DNA of 64,000 nucleotides from Bacteroidota bacterium (GCA_029558435.1 JAKQEZ010000742.1:9328-73327), one strand, 5' to 3'. Positions 53,688 to 62,813 are shown, numbered from the stretch's first letter. Notes: generated by a model not told the origin, from the sequence alone. Numbers and translations: made by a program.

Positions 53688-54284
53688 TTACTTCGCAAAC
53701 AAGAAGGTAATGTTGGACGAAAACAATTTTAAAGCAATGGCAAGCAAGATGATTCCAAATACTTTTTTCACAATGCCAATACCACCTTCACCTAAAATGT
53801 GTTCAATTTTCTTTGTTAATTTGAGGACAGTGAAAATAATGACCACATTAATAACGATTGCCACTAAAATATTGATTTCGTGGTATTCTGCTTTCAGTGC
53901 AACTAAGGTTGTGAGTGTTCCAGCGCCTGCAATGATTGGAAATGCTAGGGGAATAACGCTTGCAACTTTACTACTCGCTTCGTCTCTAAATAAATCCCAT
54001 CCCATAATCATTTCAAGTGCCAAAGCAAAGATGATGATGGAGCCCGCAACGGCAAAAGAACGAATGTCGACACCAAAAATATTTAAAATGGATTCTCCTA
54101 AAATTAAAAAGCCTAACATGATGCCAAAGGATACAATACTTGTGCGCATTGGACTAACATAGCCCGATTTTTCTTGCACTTTAATGATGAGTGGAATTGA
54201 CCCAATGATGTCAATTACAGCAAATAAAACCATGGTTGCTCTAAACACTTGCGACCAACTAAAAGAATCAATTAACTCTGTCAT
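53688..54284 (-). CDS. MarC-family integral membrane protein (second copy)
   Basis: A 198-residue protein with six predicted membrane helices and MarC family blocks FAVIDIIGSIPLIIKVQE near the start, GSIIIFALALEMIMGWDLF, and VIPLAFPIIAGAGTLTTLVAL in the centre. Sequence differs from the copy at 35755, which has MNPLGTVPVF in the first block. It starts inside the purN stop (ATGA overlap), so the two are co-transcribed. No known substrate. Confidence 0.87.
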   Translation of the reverse strand: MTELIDSFSWSQVFRATMVLFAVIDIIGSIPLIIKVQEKSGYVSPMRTSIVSFGIMLGFLILGESILNIFGVDIRSFAVAGSIIIFALALEMIMGWDLFRDEASSKVASVIPLAFPIIAGAGTLTTLVALKAEYHEINILVAIVINVVIIFTVLKLTKKIEHILGEGGIGIVKKVFGIILLAIALKLFSSNITFLFAK

Positions 54285-54853
54285 TTTTTTATTGTATTTT
54301 CAATTACTTGTGGAAAATTAGTATGTTCTAATTGGTGGATTTTTTGTTGCAAGCTTTCTAATGTTTCGTTTTCAGAAAGTGTGCACTTAAATTGTGCTAA
54401 AATCTCACCTTTATCAAATTCTGCATTAACAACGTGAATGGTAATACCCGATTCTGATTCGTTATTTTTTAAAACTTCTTTGTGCACATTTGCACCATAC
54501 ATGCCCTTGCCACCGTATTTAGGCAACAACGATGGGTGAATGTTAATGATGTGATGCGGATATTTTTCAATCAGTGCAACAGGAATTTTACGTAAAAAAC
54601 CAGCTAAAATGATGTAGTCAATAGCTTCTTTTTGACACAACTCAACAATTTTTTGTCCTTCCTCAACTTCTTGATTGGAAACTAAAACTACTGGAATGTT
54701 TTCATCTTGAGCTGAAGTGACAATTTTGGCTTCGGGTTTATTGCATAAAACAAATCCCACTTCTACAGTAGCGTCGTTTTTAAAATAGCGAATAATATTG
54801 ATGGCGTTACTACCTGTTCCAGAGGCAAATAGTGCTAATTTGACTTTTTTCAT
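54281..54853 (-). CDS. purN: Phosphoribosylglycinamide formyltransferase
   Basis: A 190-residue cytosolic enzyme of purine synthesis that transfers formyl from 10-formyl-tetrahydrofolate to GAR. Motifs: LALFASGTGSNAINIIRYF (phosphate loop), VLCNKPEA, LAGFLRKIP, and the catalytic core HHIINIHPSLLPKYGGKGMYG with SGITIHVVNAEFDKGEILAQ. Length is normal. A perfect -7 box (TAATTTTG) lies only 4 bases upstream of the ATG. Confidence 0.94.
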   Translation of the reverse strand: MKKVKLALFASGTGSNAINIIRYFKNDATVEVGFVLCNKPEAKIVTSAQDENIPVVLVSNQEVEEGQKIVELCQKEAIDYIILAGFLRKIPVALIEKYPHHIINIHPSLLPKYGGKGMYGANVHKEVLKNNESESGITIHVVNAEFDKGEILAQFKCTLSENETLESLQQKIHQLEHTNFPQVIENTIKK

Positions 54854-54857
54854 GGTG

Positions 54858-54865
54858 CAAAATTA
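54858..54865 (-). promoter_or_regulatory. -7 box of purN, possibly leaderless
   Basis: TAATTTTG on the minus strand fits the consensus exactly; the bases CACC separate it from the purN ATG, leaving no room for an ordinary 5' untranslated region. Confidence 0.5.
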
Positions 54866-55002
54866 TAAAAATACATCGGTGAAATTGTTAATGATGAATA
54901 AGATTTTTTGATTACTAATAAATGTTAATTTTATTCAAGGTGATTAAAATCATAATGGGTTCCATCAAAAATAAGTATCTTGCGCCACTTTTTAATCAGA
55001 AA

Positions 55003-56130
55003 ATGAACATAAACTCCGTTAAATATACGCAGCATCACAACTCCGAATTTTATAAAGAATTGAAAAAACGTGTGAATGCTTATTTCAAAACAAACAACAT
55101 CTCCAAATATGGTAATACTGGAATGGTAGTAAAATCCATTTTTATGATTTTGCTGTATTTTGTTCCTCTAATATTAATTCTAACTGTTGTGGAACAATCG
55201 TGGTTGAGCTTGTTATTGTGGGTGGTTGCTGGTTTCGGTATGGCTGGAATTGGGTTGTCTATCATGCACGATGCCAATCATAATGCCTATTCAAAGCACT
55301 TGTTTGTCAATAAATTTTTTGGATTTTTAGTCAATTTTGTTGGAGGAAATGATTTGAATTGGCGCATTCAGCACAATGTTTTACATCACACCTATCCCAA
55401 TGTAGCAGGTGTTGACGAAGACATTGATGTGGATGGATTGATGCGTTTTTCACCCAATCAAGAACGTTTGAAATTTCATAAATACCAACATTTATATGCG
55501 TGGTTTTTATATGGTTTGTTGACCATCAATTGGTTTCTTCGTAAAGATTACCAACAAATTGTACGCTACAACAAAATGGGCTTGTTAACTACACAAAGCA
55601 TTACCTTTAAAAAAGCCATTTCTTTGGTAATCTTCACAAAGATTATATACATGTTTTTAACCATTGCTTTGCCGATTTGGTTGGCGCCAACGCCATGGTA
55701 CATTTCTGTAATTGGTTTTGTAATTATGCAATTTGTTGCAGGTTTTTTATTGTCTATTATTTTCCAATCAGCACACGTGTTGCCAACGTCTGAATTTCCA
55801 GTACCCGATGAATCAGGAAATATTGAATCGGATTGGGCAATTAATCAATTGTACAACACCGCTAATTTTGCACCAAAAGCCAAATTATTGTCGTGGTTTG
55901 TGGGAGGATTAAACTACCAAGTTGAGCACCATTTATTCCCCAATATTTGTCATGTGCACTACAAAAACATTTCAAAAATTGTGAAAGAAACAGCCATCGA
56001 ATACAACTTGCCGTATTACAGTTATGCTACATTTTTTGGTGCAATAAAAGACCATGCAAAATTATTGAAACGCTTGGGTAAACATGATGTATTGGCTCCA
56101 GTTGCTGTAAAATCCAACAATGAGCATTGA
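55003..56130 (+). CDS. Membrane fatty acid desaturase
   Basis: A 375-residue di-iron desaturase acting on acyl chains in the membrane. The ATG at 55003 (MNINSVKYTQ) fits the usual start of flavobacterial homologues; an in-frame ATG at 54922 would add 27 residues. Three His boxes are present: HDANHNAYS, HNVLHHTYPN and NYQVEHHLFPN. The last, with Gln-Val in front, is like that of front-end or delta-9-type acyl-lipid desaturases. Several hydrophobic stretches (about 45-90, 190-260 by visual reading) form the membrane core. It likely adjusts membrane fluidity. It overlaps the next gene by 11 bases. Confidence 0.88.
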   Translation: MNINSVKYTQHHNSEFYKELKKRVNAYFKTNNISKYGNTGMVVKSIFMILLYFVPLILILTVVEQSWLSLLLWVVAGFGMAGIGLSIMHDANHNAYSKHLFVNKFFGFLVNFVGGNDLNWRIQHNVLHHTYPNVAGVDEDIDVDGLMRFSPNQERLKFHKYQHLYAWFLYGLLTINWFLRKDYQQIVRYNKMGLLTTQSITFKKAISLVIFTKIIYMFLTIALPIWLAPTPWYISVIGFVIMQFVAGFLLSIIFQSAHVLPTSEFPVPDESGNIESDWAINQLYNTANFAPKAKLLSWFVGGLNYQVEHHLFPNICHVHYKNISKIVKETAIEYNLPYYSYATFFGAIKDHAKLLKRLGKHDVLAPVAVKSNNEH

Positions 56131-56476
56131 TTTAGAAACACTACGAAATTATTGTTTAGCCAAAAAAGGAACAACTGAATGTTTTCCTTTTGATGCAACA
56201 ACCTTGGTTTTTAAAGTAGGTGGAAAAATGTTTGCATTGATTGATGTGGAAGAAGCATCGAGTATTAATTTAAAATGTGAACCAGAAAAAGCAATTGAAT
56301 TGCGCGAAGAATGGGAGGAAATAACGCCTGGTTTTCACATGAATAAAATACATTGGAACACCGTTTCACTCATTGGTCGATTATCCGACAGGTTGGTGTT
56401 TGAATTAATAGATCATTCGTATGAATTGGTGTTTTTATCGTTGACTAAAAAAATTCAAAACGAAATCAACGGTTGA
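56120..56476 (+). CDS. MmcQ/YjbR-family protein
   Basis: A 118-residue cytoplasmic protein with the CyaY-like/YjbR fold signature: YCLAKKGTTECFPFDATTLVFKVGGKMFALI, then LKCEPEKAIELREEWEEITPGFHMNKIHWNTV and LIDHSYELVF. It is often called a DNA-binding protein, but no specific function is established for most members. It starts inside the desaturase gene. Confidence 0.88.
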   Translation: MSIDLETLRNYCLAKKGTTECFPFDATTLVFKVGGKMFALIDVEEASSINLKCEPEKAIELREEWEEITPGFHMNKIHWNTVSLIGRLSDRLVFELIDHSYELVFLSLTKKIQNEING

Positions 56477-56538
56477 TTTTTTTTCTTTGAATAGTCATCC
56501 TCATTATTTAATTTTAGGCCTTTCAAAAATGCAATAAT

Positions 56539-56913
56539 ATGAGTGCCAGAGTTGATAAATTTGTGTGGTGTGTGCGTTTGTCCAAAACAAGAAGTATTGC
56601 TACTGATTTAGTTTCAAAAGGCAAGGTAAAAATTAATGGAGAACCTTGTAAACCGTCCAAAGAAGTAAAAATTGGAGATGTGGTTTCGCTCACTAAAAAC
56701 AATGCAACATTTTCATACAAGGTGATACAGTTACTCAACAACCGAGTAGGAGCAAAATTGGTTACAGATTACATTTTGGATATTACCGATCCACTAGAAA
56801 TTGAAAAATACAAAGCCTACCAAGCAGCGCAAAGCACTTACCGTCAATTAGGAACAGGAAAACCAACCAAAAAAGATAGAAGAGATATTTCTGATTTTTT
56901 AAATGATTGGTAA
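56539..56913 (+). CDS. S4-domain RNA-binding protein (Hsp15-like)
   Basis: A 124-residue protein with an N-terminal S4 domain: RVDKFVWCVRLSKTRSIATDLVSKGKVKINGEPCKPS and KIGDVVSL. The C-terminal part is a basic tail (GKPTKKDRRDISDF). It matches the Hsp15/RqcP-like group, which bind 50S subunits carrying stalled peptidyl-tRNA. It has a 62-base gap before it and is probably its own unit. Confidence 0.88.
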   Translation: MSARVDKFVWCVRLSKTRSIATDLVSKGKVKINGEPCKPSKEVKIGDVVSLTKNNATFSYKVIQLLNNRVGAKLVTDYILDITDPLEIEKYKAYQAAQSTYRQLGTGKPTKKDRRDISDFLNDW

Positions 56914-56993
56914 TTTGTCATCATTCTGTTAAAAAATGATAACTTACTTCAAGACTTCTTTCCGAAAAGTGAATATGTTATTCGATAATTCAT

Positions 56994-57001
56994 TACATTT
57001 G
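56994..57001 (+). promoter_or_regulatory. -7 box for tatA and the downstream genes
   Basis: TACATTTG fits TAnnTTTG exactly and lies 30 bases before the tatA ATG. No clear -33 TTG. Confidence 0.55.
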
Positions 57002-57031
57002 TAGCTTGTATTAAAATTAAAACTAAGTTTT

Positions 57032-57223
57032 ATGGCAGGAGCAGTATTAGGGGTAGTAGGCCCATGGCAAATTGTATTAATCGTTGTAGTACTTTTATTG
57101 ATGTTTGGTGGTAAGAAAATTCCAGAATTAATGAAAGGGTTAGGTCAAGGAGTTAAAGAATTCAAAGACGCTACAAAAGGAAACGACGAAAAAGAAGTTA
57201 AAAAAGAAGAAGAAAGCAAATAA
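57032..57223 (+). CDS. tatA: Twin-arginine translocase subunit TatA/TatE
   Basis: A 63-residue protein with one membrane helix (about 11-26: WQIVLIVVVLLLMFGG), the hinge GGKKIPELMKGLGQGVKEFKDA amphipathic helix, and an acidic/basic tail. It forms the pore of the Tat system for folded proteins. tatC is not in this window. It is followed 15 bases later by gatA; this grouping occurs in other Flavobacteriales. Confidence 0.94.
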   Translation: MAGAVLGVVGPWQIVLIVVVLLLMFGGKKIPELMKGLGQGVKEFKDATKGNDEKEVKKEEESK

Positions 57224-57238
57224 TTCTATACCATTAGC

Positions 57239-58642
57239 ATGTATCGTACAATTGATGAGGTAAAAGCGCAACTTGCGACAGGGAAAACTGTTGTTTCTAT
57301 TGTCAATGATTATTTATTGGAAATAGAGAAAAAAAAGGAGTTGAATGCTTTTGTCGAAGTTTTTACTAATTCTGCATTGGAACAGGCAAAATTAGTGGAT
57401 GAAAAATTAGCAAATGGAACTGCTGGGAAATTGGCAGGTGTTGTTGTAGGAATCAAAGATAATTTGTGCTACACAGGTCATAAAGTTAGTGCATCATCAA
57501 AAATTTTAGACAACTTTGAATCATTGTTTACAGGTACTGCTTTGCAACGCTTAATTGATGAAGATGCAATTATCATTGGTCGCTTAAATTGCGATGAATT
57601 TGCAATGGGAAGCTCCAATGAAACTTCGTATCATGGTGTTGTTAAAAATCCATTAGATACTACCAAAGTTCCGGGTGGTTCTTCAGGTGGTTCGGCCGCA
57701 GCAGTTGCCGCAGGTTTGTGTACAGTTTCATTAGGAAGTGACACAGGAGGATCTATTCGTCAGCCGGCATCTTTTACTGGAACATACGGTTTAAAACCAA
57801 CCTATGGTCGCATTAGTCGCTATGGTTTAATAGCCTACGCTTCTTCGTTTGATCAAATTGGTCCATTTGCCAATTCTACCAAAGACATTGCCTTACTTTT
57901 GCAAATAATGGCTGGAAAAGATGGCTATGATTCAACCGCTTCATCAAAAGAAGTTCCAAACTATTTGGATGGTCAATTGGCAAGTAAGTTAAAAATTGCG
58001 GTATTGAAAGAAAGTTTGGAAACAGACGGAATGGATGCAGAAATTGTTGCAAAAATGAAAGCATTGATTGCACAATTAGAAGCAAAAGGCCATGAGGTTG
58101 AGTTGGTGTCTTTTCCTTATTTAAAGTATGTAGTTCCTACGTATTATGTGTTAACAACTGCAGAAGCATCGTCTAACTTGTCGCGTTATGATGGTGTTCA
58201 CTTTGGATACAGAAGTGCAACAGCAAGTGGGGTGGAAGAAACCTATAAAAAATCACGCAGTGAAGGTTTTGGTAAAGAAGTAAAACGACGAATCATGGCG
58301 GGAACATTTGTTTTGTCACATGGTTATTACGATGCTTATTATACCAAAGCACAAAAAGTAAGAAGGGTGTTGAAAGATAAAACCAATGAAATTTTCAATG
58401 ATTTTGATTTCATTGTGTTACCCACAACTCCTTCCACAGCATTTGAATTAAACGGTGTTAAAGACCCCATTCAAATGTATTTACAAGATATTTTTACAGT
58501 TCATGCAAATTTAACTGGTCACCCAGCAATTTCATTACCGCTTGGAAACCACTCTAACGGGTTGCCTTTTGGTGTTCAAATTATGGGAAAAGCATTTGAT
58601 GAAAATGGCTTGTTGAATTTTGCACAATATTTAGAAAATTAA
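57239..58642 (+). CDS. gatA: Aspartyl/glutamyl-tRNA amidotransferase subunit A
   Basis: A 467-residue amidase subunit that frees ammonia from glutamine for Glu-tRNA(Gln) or Asp-tRNA(Asn) transamidation by GatCAB. The Ser-Ser-Lys triad is visible as Lys73 (VGIKDN), Ser148 (PGGSSGGS) and Ser172 (TGGSIRQPA), with spacing as in Staphylococcus aureus GatA. The C-terminal domain is complete. gatB and gatC are not in this window. Confidence 0.95.
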   Translation: MYRTIDEVKAQLATGKTVVSIVNDYLLEIEKKKELNAFVEVFTNSALEQAKLVDEKLANGTAGKLAGVVVGIKDNLCYTGHKVSASSKILDNFESLFTGTALQRLIDEDAIIIGRLNCDEFAMGSSNETSYHGVVKNPLDTTKVPGGSSGGSAAAVAAGLCTVSLGSDTGGSIRQPASFTGTYGLKPTYGRISRYGLIAYASSFDQIGPFANSTKDIALLLQIMAGKDGYDSTASSKEVPNYLDGQLASKLKIAVLKESLETDGMDAEIVAKMKALIAQLEAKGHEVELVSFPYLKYVVPTYYVLTTAEASSNLSRYDGVHFGYRSATASGVEETYKKSRSEGFGKEVKRRIMAGTFVLSHGYYDAYYTKAQKVRRVLKDKTNEIFNDFDFIVLPTTPSTAFELNGVKDPIQMYLQDIFTVHANLTGHPAISLPLGNHSNGLPFGVQIMGKAFDENGLLNFAQYLEN

Positions 58643-58648
58643 TAGAAC

Positions 58649-60169
58649 ATGATGAGGTTGTTTGTAGCAACATTTTTTACATTATTTTGTGCGATTGTAG
58701 TCGCGCAACCGCAAAACAATGCTGTTAAAACAACAGATGATCCATTTCAAGAGGTGGTTGATCAATCGTTAGCCATGTTTTATGCAGAATATGCAAAAAA
58801 ACAAAATCAAAGTTATGAAGCAGTAATTGATTCGTTGAACTATGCGGATGGTCAAGTAGTTTCATTTTCAGACGAAGTTTACTGTCAGCGTTTAAATGAA
58901 ATCAATAAAACAACGCCGTTTCAATTGGATTGTAATTCGGTGTCGCTTTCAACCATTCGATTTTTTGTAGCCAATCGCCGTGGTTTTGCGCGTGTAGCAT
59001 TGGGTCGTTCTAAATTGTATTTTGACTTATTTGAGAAAAAATTACAAGAATACGGACTTCCATTAGAATTAAAATATTTGAGTGTTATTGAAAGTGGATT
59101 GCGCCCGCAAGTGAAATCTCCAGCTGGTGCATTAGGTTTATGGCAATTCATGTATGGAACGGGTAAAATCTTTGGGTTAAAAGAAAATTATTACTTTGAT
59201 GAGCGCATGGATCCAGAAAAATCAACGGATGCTGCTTGTCGCTATCTTAAACAATTGTATAACATTTATGGCGATTGGAATTTGGCATTAGCAGCTTACA
59301 ATGCTGGACCGGGTAACGTAAACAAAGCCATTCGTCGTTCGGGTAACAAAACAACTTATTGGGCAGTTCGTCCTTTCTTACCTAGAGAAACACAAGGTTA
59401 TGTTCCCAATTTTATTGCAGCTGTTTATTTGTTGACTTATCATGCAGAACACAATATCATTCCTGCTGAAGCGGCTGTACATTATGCTGAGCTTGATACA
59501 ATGTGTTTAAAAAGCGGCATTCATATGTCAACGATTGAAAAATTAGTAGGCTGGGACGAAGTTGATATCAAAGCAGTAAATCCAGTGTATAAATACAATT
59601 ATATTCCAGAAACAACTCCAAAACAATGTATTTCTGGCCCTATCAAATATATTGGCAAATTGGTTAGCATGGAAGATTCTTTGTATAGCTTAGAAAAAAG
59701 TATTTTTAGCCCACAAAAAGTGACGTCACCTGTTGCAACCAATTCAACTACAGATTCAACAGATGTGGATGCAAAGGATAGTACAAACACGGCTATTTTA
59801 CCAGGAACTACAGAAGCTGGCAACACGTTCTATCACAAAGTTGAACAAGGAGAAAATTTAAATACGATTGCAACCAAATACGGCACAACAATCAACAAAA
59901 TAATGGCAATTAATGGATTAAGCACTACAAAGATTTATGTAGGGCAACGCTTAAAAATTGAATCAAAAACAGGAGGAGATACTCCAACAGTAGCACCATC
60001 TCCAACACCATCTCCGGTTGCAAAACCTCAATATTATTCGGTGCGTTCGGGTGATACTTTTGGAAAAATTGCACAACGCTATGGGAAATCCATTAGTCAG
60101 TTAAAAGCTTTAAATCCTCGTGTTAATATTGAACGATTAGAAGTAGGGCAGCGAATACGTGTAAAATAA
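58649..60169 (+). CDS. LysM-containing lytic transglycosylase, MltD-like
   Basis: A 506-residue periplasmic peptidoglycan-cleaving enzyme. Signal peptide 1-19; family 23-type transglycosylase domain (about 125-280) with catalytic Glu148 in LSVIESGLRP, GALGLWQFMYGTGK and ALAAYNAGPGNVNKAI; a Ser/Thr/Asp-rich linker; and two LysM modules (about 390-436 and 462-506) with YHKVEQGENLNTIATKYGT and YYSVRSGDTFGKIAQRYGK. MltD of Gram-negatives has the same layout. The gene follows gatA by 6 bases and precedes a glycosyltransferase by 6 bases. Confidence 0.93.
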   Translation: MMRLFVATFFTLFCAIVVAQPQNNAVKTTDDPFQEVVDQSLAMFYAEYAKKQNQSYEAVIDSLNYADGQVVSFSDEVYCQRLNEINKTTPFQLDCNSVSLSTIRFFVANRRGFARVALGRSKLYFDLFEKKLQEYGLPLELKYLSVIESGLRPQVKSPAGALGLWQFMYGTGKIFGLKENYYFDERMDPEKSTDAACRYLKQLYNIYGDWNLALAAYNAGPGNVNKAIRRSGNKTTYWAVRPFLPRETQGYVPNFIAAVYLLTYHAEHNIIPAEAAVHYAELDTMCLKSGIHMSTIEKLVGWDEVDIKAVNPVYKYNYIPETTPKQCISGPIKYIGKLVSMEDSLYSLEKSIFSPQKVTSPVATNSTTDSTDVDAKDSTNTAILPGTTEAGNTFYHKVEQGENLNTIATKYGTTINKIMAINGLSTTKIYVGQRLKIESKTGGDTPTVAPSPTPSPVAKPQYYSVRSGDTFGKIAQRYGKSISQLKALNPRVNIERLEVGQRIRVK

Positions 60170-60175
60170 ATTGCC

Positions 60176-60934
60176 ATGAAAACTTTAGCAGTTGCGATAA
60201 TAACACTCAATGAAGAAAGAAACATTCGGCGTTGTTTGACTTCCATTCGCGACTTAGCTGATGAAATAATCATTTTGGATGCTTTTTCTTCGGATAAAAC
60301 GGTTGCGATTGCCCAAGAATTCAACGCTCGAGTAGAACAACGCACTTGGCAGGGATATGCAGCAAGTAAGAATTACCTCAATAGTTTAGTGCAATCGGAT
60401 TACATCCTTTCATTGGATGCAGATGAAGCTCTCAGTGAGGAATTATACCAAACGCTTAAACGTGAAAAAGAGAAAGGTTTTAGTGGAACGTACTCTGTAA
60501 ACCGAATGACCAATTACATGGGCAAGTGGATTAAACACAGCGGATGGTTTCCCGACATTAAACTACGTATCTTCCCAAAAGAAGGTTCTTATTGGACAGG
60601 AGAATTTGTACACGAAGAACTTATAACTAACGATAAAACCCCACAATTACTGAAAGGAATATTAGAACATTATTCTTATTACTCTTATGAAGATCACCAA
60701 CAGCGTGCAGATAAATACTCGCGTTTAACTGCTCAGAAAATGCATGTTGCTGGTAAAAAGGCTAACTTATTAAAACCGTATTTAAGTGCCATCGGACGTT
60801 TCATTGCCATGTACGTTATCAAGTTGGGTTTTTTAGACGGTTGGAGTGGATTTAAAATTGCACAAATTAGCGCAAAATCCAATGTGTTGAAATACAAAGA
60901 GTTAATAAGATTAAATAACAGTAATGATGAGTGA
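60176..60934 (+). CDS. Family 2 glycosyltransferase, lipopolysaccharide-core type (WaaE/KdtX-like)
   Basis: A 252-residue cytoplasmic GT-A enzyme with no membrane helix. Motifs: VAIITLNEERNIRRCL, EIIILDAFSSDKT, QGYAASKNYL and the donor-binding SLDADEALSEEL. This is the pattern of the WaaE/KdtX beta-1,4-glucosyltransferase group. It probably adds a sugar to lipopolysaccharide core or other envelope glycan; substrate is inferred only. It overlaps the heptosyltransferase-type gene by 11 bases. Confidence 0.88.
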   Translation: MKTLAVAIITLNEERNIRRCLTSIRDLADEIIILDAFSSDKTVAIAQEFNARVEQRTWQGYAASKNYLNSLVQSDYILSLDADEALSEELYQTLKREKEKGFSGTYSVNRMTNYMGKWIKHSGWFPDIKLRIFPKEGSYWTGEFVHEELITNDKTPQLLKGILEHYSYYSYEDHQQRADKYSRLTAQKMHVAGKKANLLKPYLSAIGRFIAMYVIKLGFLDGWSGFKIAQISAKSNVLKYKELIRLNNSNDE

Positions 60935-61934
60935 TTGGAACAACAAACGCATTTTAATAAGTAGAACAGACAGTATTGGTGATGTATTATTAACCCTTCC
61001 AATTTGTGAGTGGTTAAAGAAAAAATATCCAGAAGTTACATTGCTTTTTTTAGGAAGAACCTATACACAGTCCATCATAGAAGCTTATGATTTTGTGGAT
61101 GAAGTAATAAATTGGGATACTATTCAAAGTTTACCAACAGTTGACAGAATGGCGGCATTCAGAGCATTAAATGTAGATGCCATAGTTCATATATTTCCTA
61201 ATAAAGACATAGCTTCATTAGCCAAAAAAGTAAAAATACCAACAAGAATTGGAACATCGCATAGAAGTTTTCATTTACTGACTTGTAACCATCGATTAAA
61301 CTTTACACGAAAAAATTCTAATTTGCATGAAGCACAGTTGAATTTTGAGTTACTCAAACCGTTTGGGTTAAAACAAATTCCAACACTTGAGGAAATTAAC
61401 CAAAGCACAGCAGCATTTCATCCTTCAGCGGTAGAGTTGCCTCAAAATGTGCAATCGTTTATTAATCAACATTCTAAATATGTGATTTTACACCCAAAAT
61501 CGCAAGGGAGTGCGTTGGAATGGCCAATTGAAAAATATGTGCAATTAGCAAAAAAACTGGTTGAAAAAGGCTACGGTGTTGCATACACAGGCACCGATAA
61601 AGAAGGAGTGAATTTCAGGGGGAACATTACAACTTCTGAAAATATCATGGATACAACAGGTACGATGACTTTAGAACAGTTGATGCGTTTTATTCAGCAA
61701 GCTTCGGGTATTGTAGCATGTTCTACAGGACCTTTGCATATTGGCGGTTTTTTAGGGATTAAATCCATTGGTTTGTTCTCTAATAGAAAGCCAATCCATC
61801 CAGGTAGATGGCACGCCATTGGTTCTGATGCACATTATATTGTAAACGATGAAAATTGTGAGGTGTGCAAAAAAGGTAAACCTTGTAAATGTATTGAAAA
61901 CATTGAGGTGGAACGCGTTGCAACATTATTTTAG
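60924..61934 (+). CDS. Family 9 glycosyltransferase, heptosyltransferase-like
   Basis: A 336-residue GT-B enzyme of the ADP-heptose:LPS heptosyltransferase family. N-terminal ILISRTDSIGDVLLTLPICEWLKKKYP is the family signature; the donor side has ILHPKSQGSALEWP (family: G-x-x-x-x-K-x-W-P) and ACSTGPLHIGGFLGIKSIGLF. The C-terminus contains NDENCEVCKKGKPCKCIENI, a Cys-rich block as found in members of this family in Bacteroidota. It works on lipopolysaccharide inner core. It shares an operon with the GT2 gene. Confidence 0.9.
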   Translation: MMSDWNNKRILISRTDSIGDVLLTLPICEWLKKKYPEVTLLFLGRTYTQSIIEAYDFVDEVINWDTIQSLPTVDRMAAFRALNVDAIVHIFPNKDIASLAKKVKIPTRIGTSHRSFHLLTCNHRLNFTRKNSNLHEAQLNFELLKPFGLKQIPTLEEINQSTAAFHPSAVELPQNVQSFINQHSKYVILHPKSQGSALEWPIEKYVQLAKKLVEKGYGVAYTGTDKEGVNFRGNITTSENIMDTTGTMTLEQLMRFIQQASGIVACSTGPLHIGGFLGIKSIGLFSNRKPIHPGRWHAIGSDAHYIVNDENCEVCKKGKPCKCIENIEVERVATLF

Positions 61935-61980
61935 CCAAAATAGGTAGAATTTCGTATTTTTTTGTGGCGATAAAATAATT

Positions 61981-61988
61981 TATATTTG
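61981..61988 (+). promoter_or_regulatory. -7 box of the lipoprotein gene at 62016
   Basis: TATATTTG fits the consensus exactly; TTTG at 61961-61964 lies 16 bases upstream as a possible -33. The ATG follows 27 bases on. Confidence 0.55.
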
Positions 61989-62015
61989 TGATTAGAATTA
62001 TTAAAATAAATCACG

Positions 62016-62813
62016 ATGAAAAAAATTTCTTATTTGGTTGCTTGCTGCACAATTGCTTTAGCAGTAGTTTCATGTAAAAAAGAAGGATGTACCGATCCTA
62101 CGGCTACAAACTATACGGTAGGTGCAACAAAAGACGATGGTTCTTGCCAATACGCCAATCAAACAGTTCCTACGGCTCCAACGTATAATCCTGTTTTTGC
62201 TGGTACTTTTGGAACCTTAGTTGCATTAAAAGTAGTTTCTACAACATCAACTCCAATTGGTAACGTTGATAGCAATATCGGTACAGCAGTAGCAGCTTTT
62301 TCTGAAAACGGAGGGAACTCGTTTGTAGGTGCTGGAACAGTTAAAGTAAATTCAAATGCTTTGAGCGTAAGTTCAAACAATGCTTACTATTACAATGTTT
62401 CGTCTAGCAATCCTACAGGAATTGACTACACGGCATCTTCTACAGTTAACTGGGAGGCAGACGGAAGCACTTGGCCGGCTTTTACAGCATCTACTTCACA
62501 AGGATTTGCTACAGTTGGAACAATTACTTCTGGAAACCCAAGCACATCTTCAAGCTATACGGTGACTGCTAGCTCACACACCAATGCAGACTCTACATTG
62601 TTCATGCTAGTTGGTCAAAGTGGTAACGTAATGAAAATTGTTGCAGGTGCACAAACACAATATACTTTTAGTGCTTCTGAAGTTAGTTCTTGTGGCGCTG
62701 GAACAGGTATTGTTGAAGTAGTTGGTTTGAAATATGATTTACAAAACATTGCAAGTAAAGATTATTACTTAATCAATGAAACTGCTCGCACAAAAACAGT
62801 TACAATTGAATAA
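62016..62813 (+). CDS. Lipoprotein with conserved Cys tag, unknown function
   Basis: A 265-residue lipoprotein (lipobox VVSC, Cys20). Right after the lipid Cys comes the tag KKEGCTDPTATNY and KDDGSCQY, nearly identical to that of the beta-helix lipoprotein at 31515. The remainder is Ser/Thr/Asn/Val-rich, as in beta-rich surface proteins, with two more Cys (one at SSCGAGTG), and no known domain. It is a single-gene unit with its own promoter and terminator. Function unknown. Confidence 0.75.
   Translation: MKKISYLVACCTIALAVVSCKKEGCTDPTATNYTVGATKDDGSCQYANQTVPTAPTYNPVFAGTFGTLVALKVVSTTSTPIGNVDSNIGTAVAAFSENGGNSFVGAGTVKVNSNALSVSSNNAYYYNVSSSNPTGIDYTASSTVNWEADGSTWPAFTASTSQGFATVGTITSGNPSTSSSYTVTASSHTNADSTLFMLVGQSGNVMKIVAGAQTQYTFSASEVSSCGAGTGIVEVVGLKYDLQNIASKDYYLINETARTKTVTIE

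Noticed and set aside
53678..53692. Short palindrome GTAAC-AAAAA-GTTAC at the end of the second MarC gene, as terminator or Pho box
   Set aside because: Only a 5-bp stem without a T run, and the GTTAC unit is not repeated at an 11-base period.
53656..54162. 168-residue open frame opposite the second MarC gene
   Set aside because: Mirror of a hydrophobic membrane-protein gene; the MarC frame has clear family motifs, the antisense frame has none.
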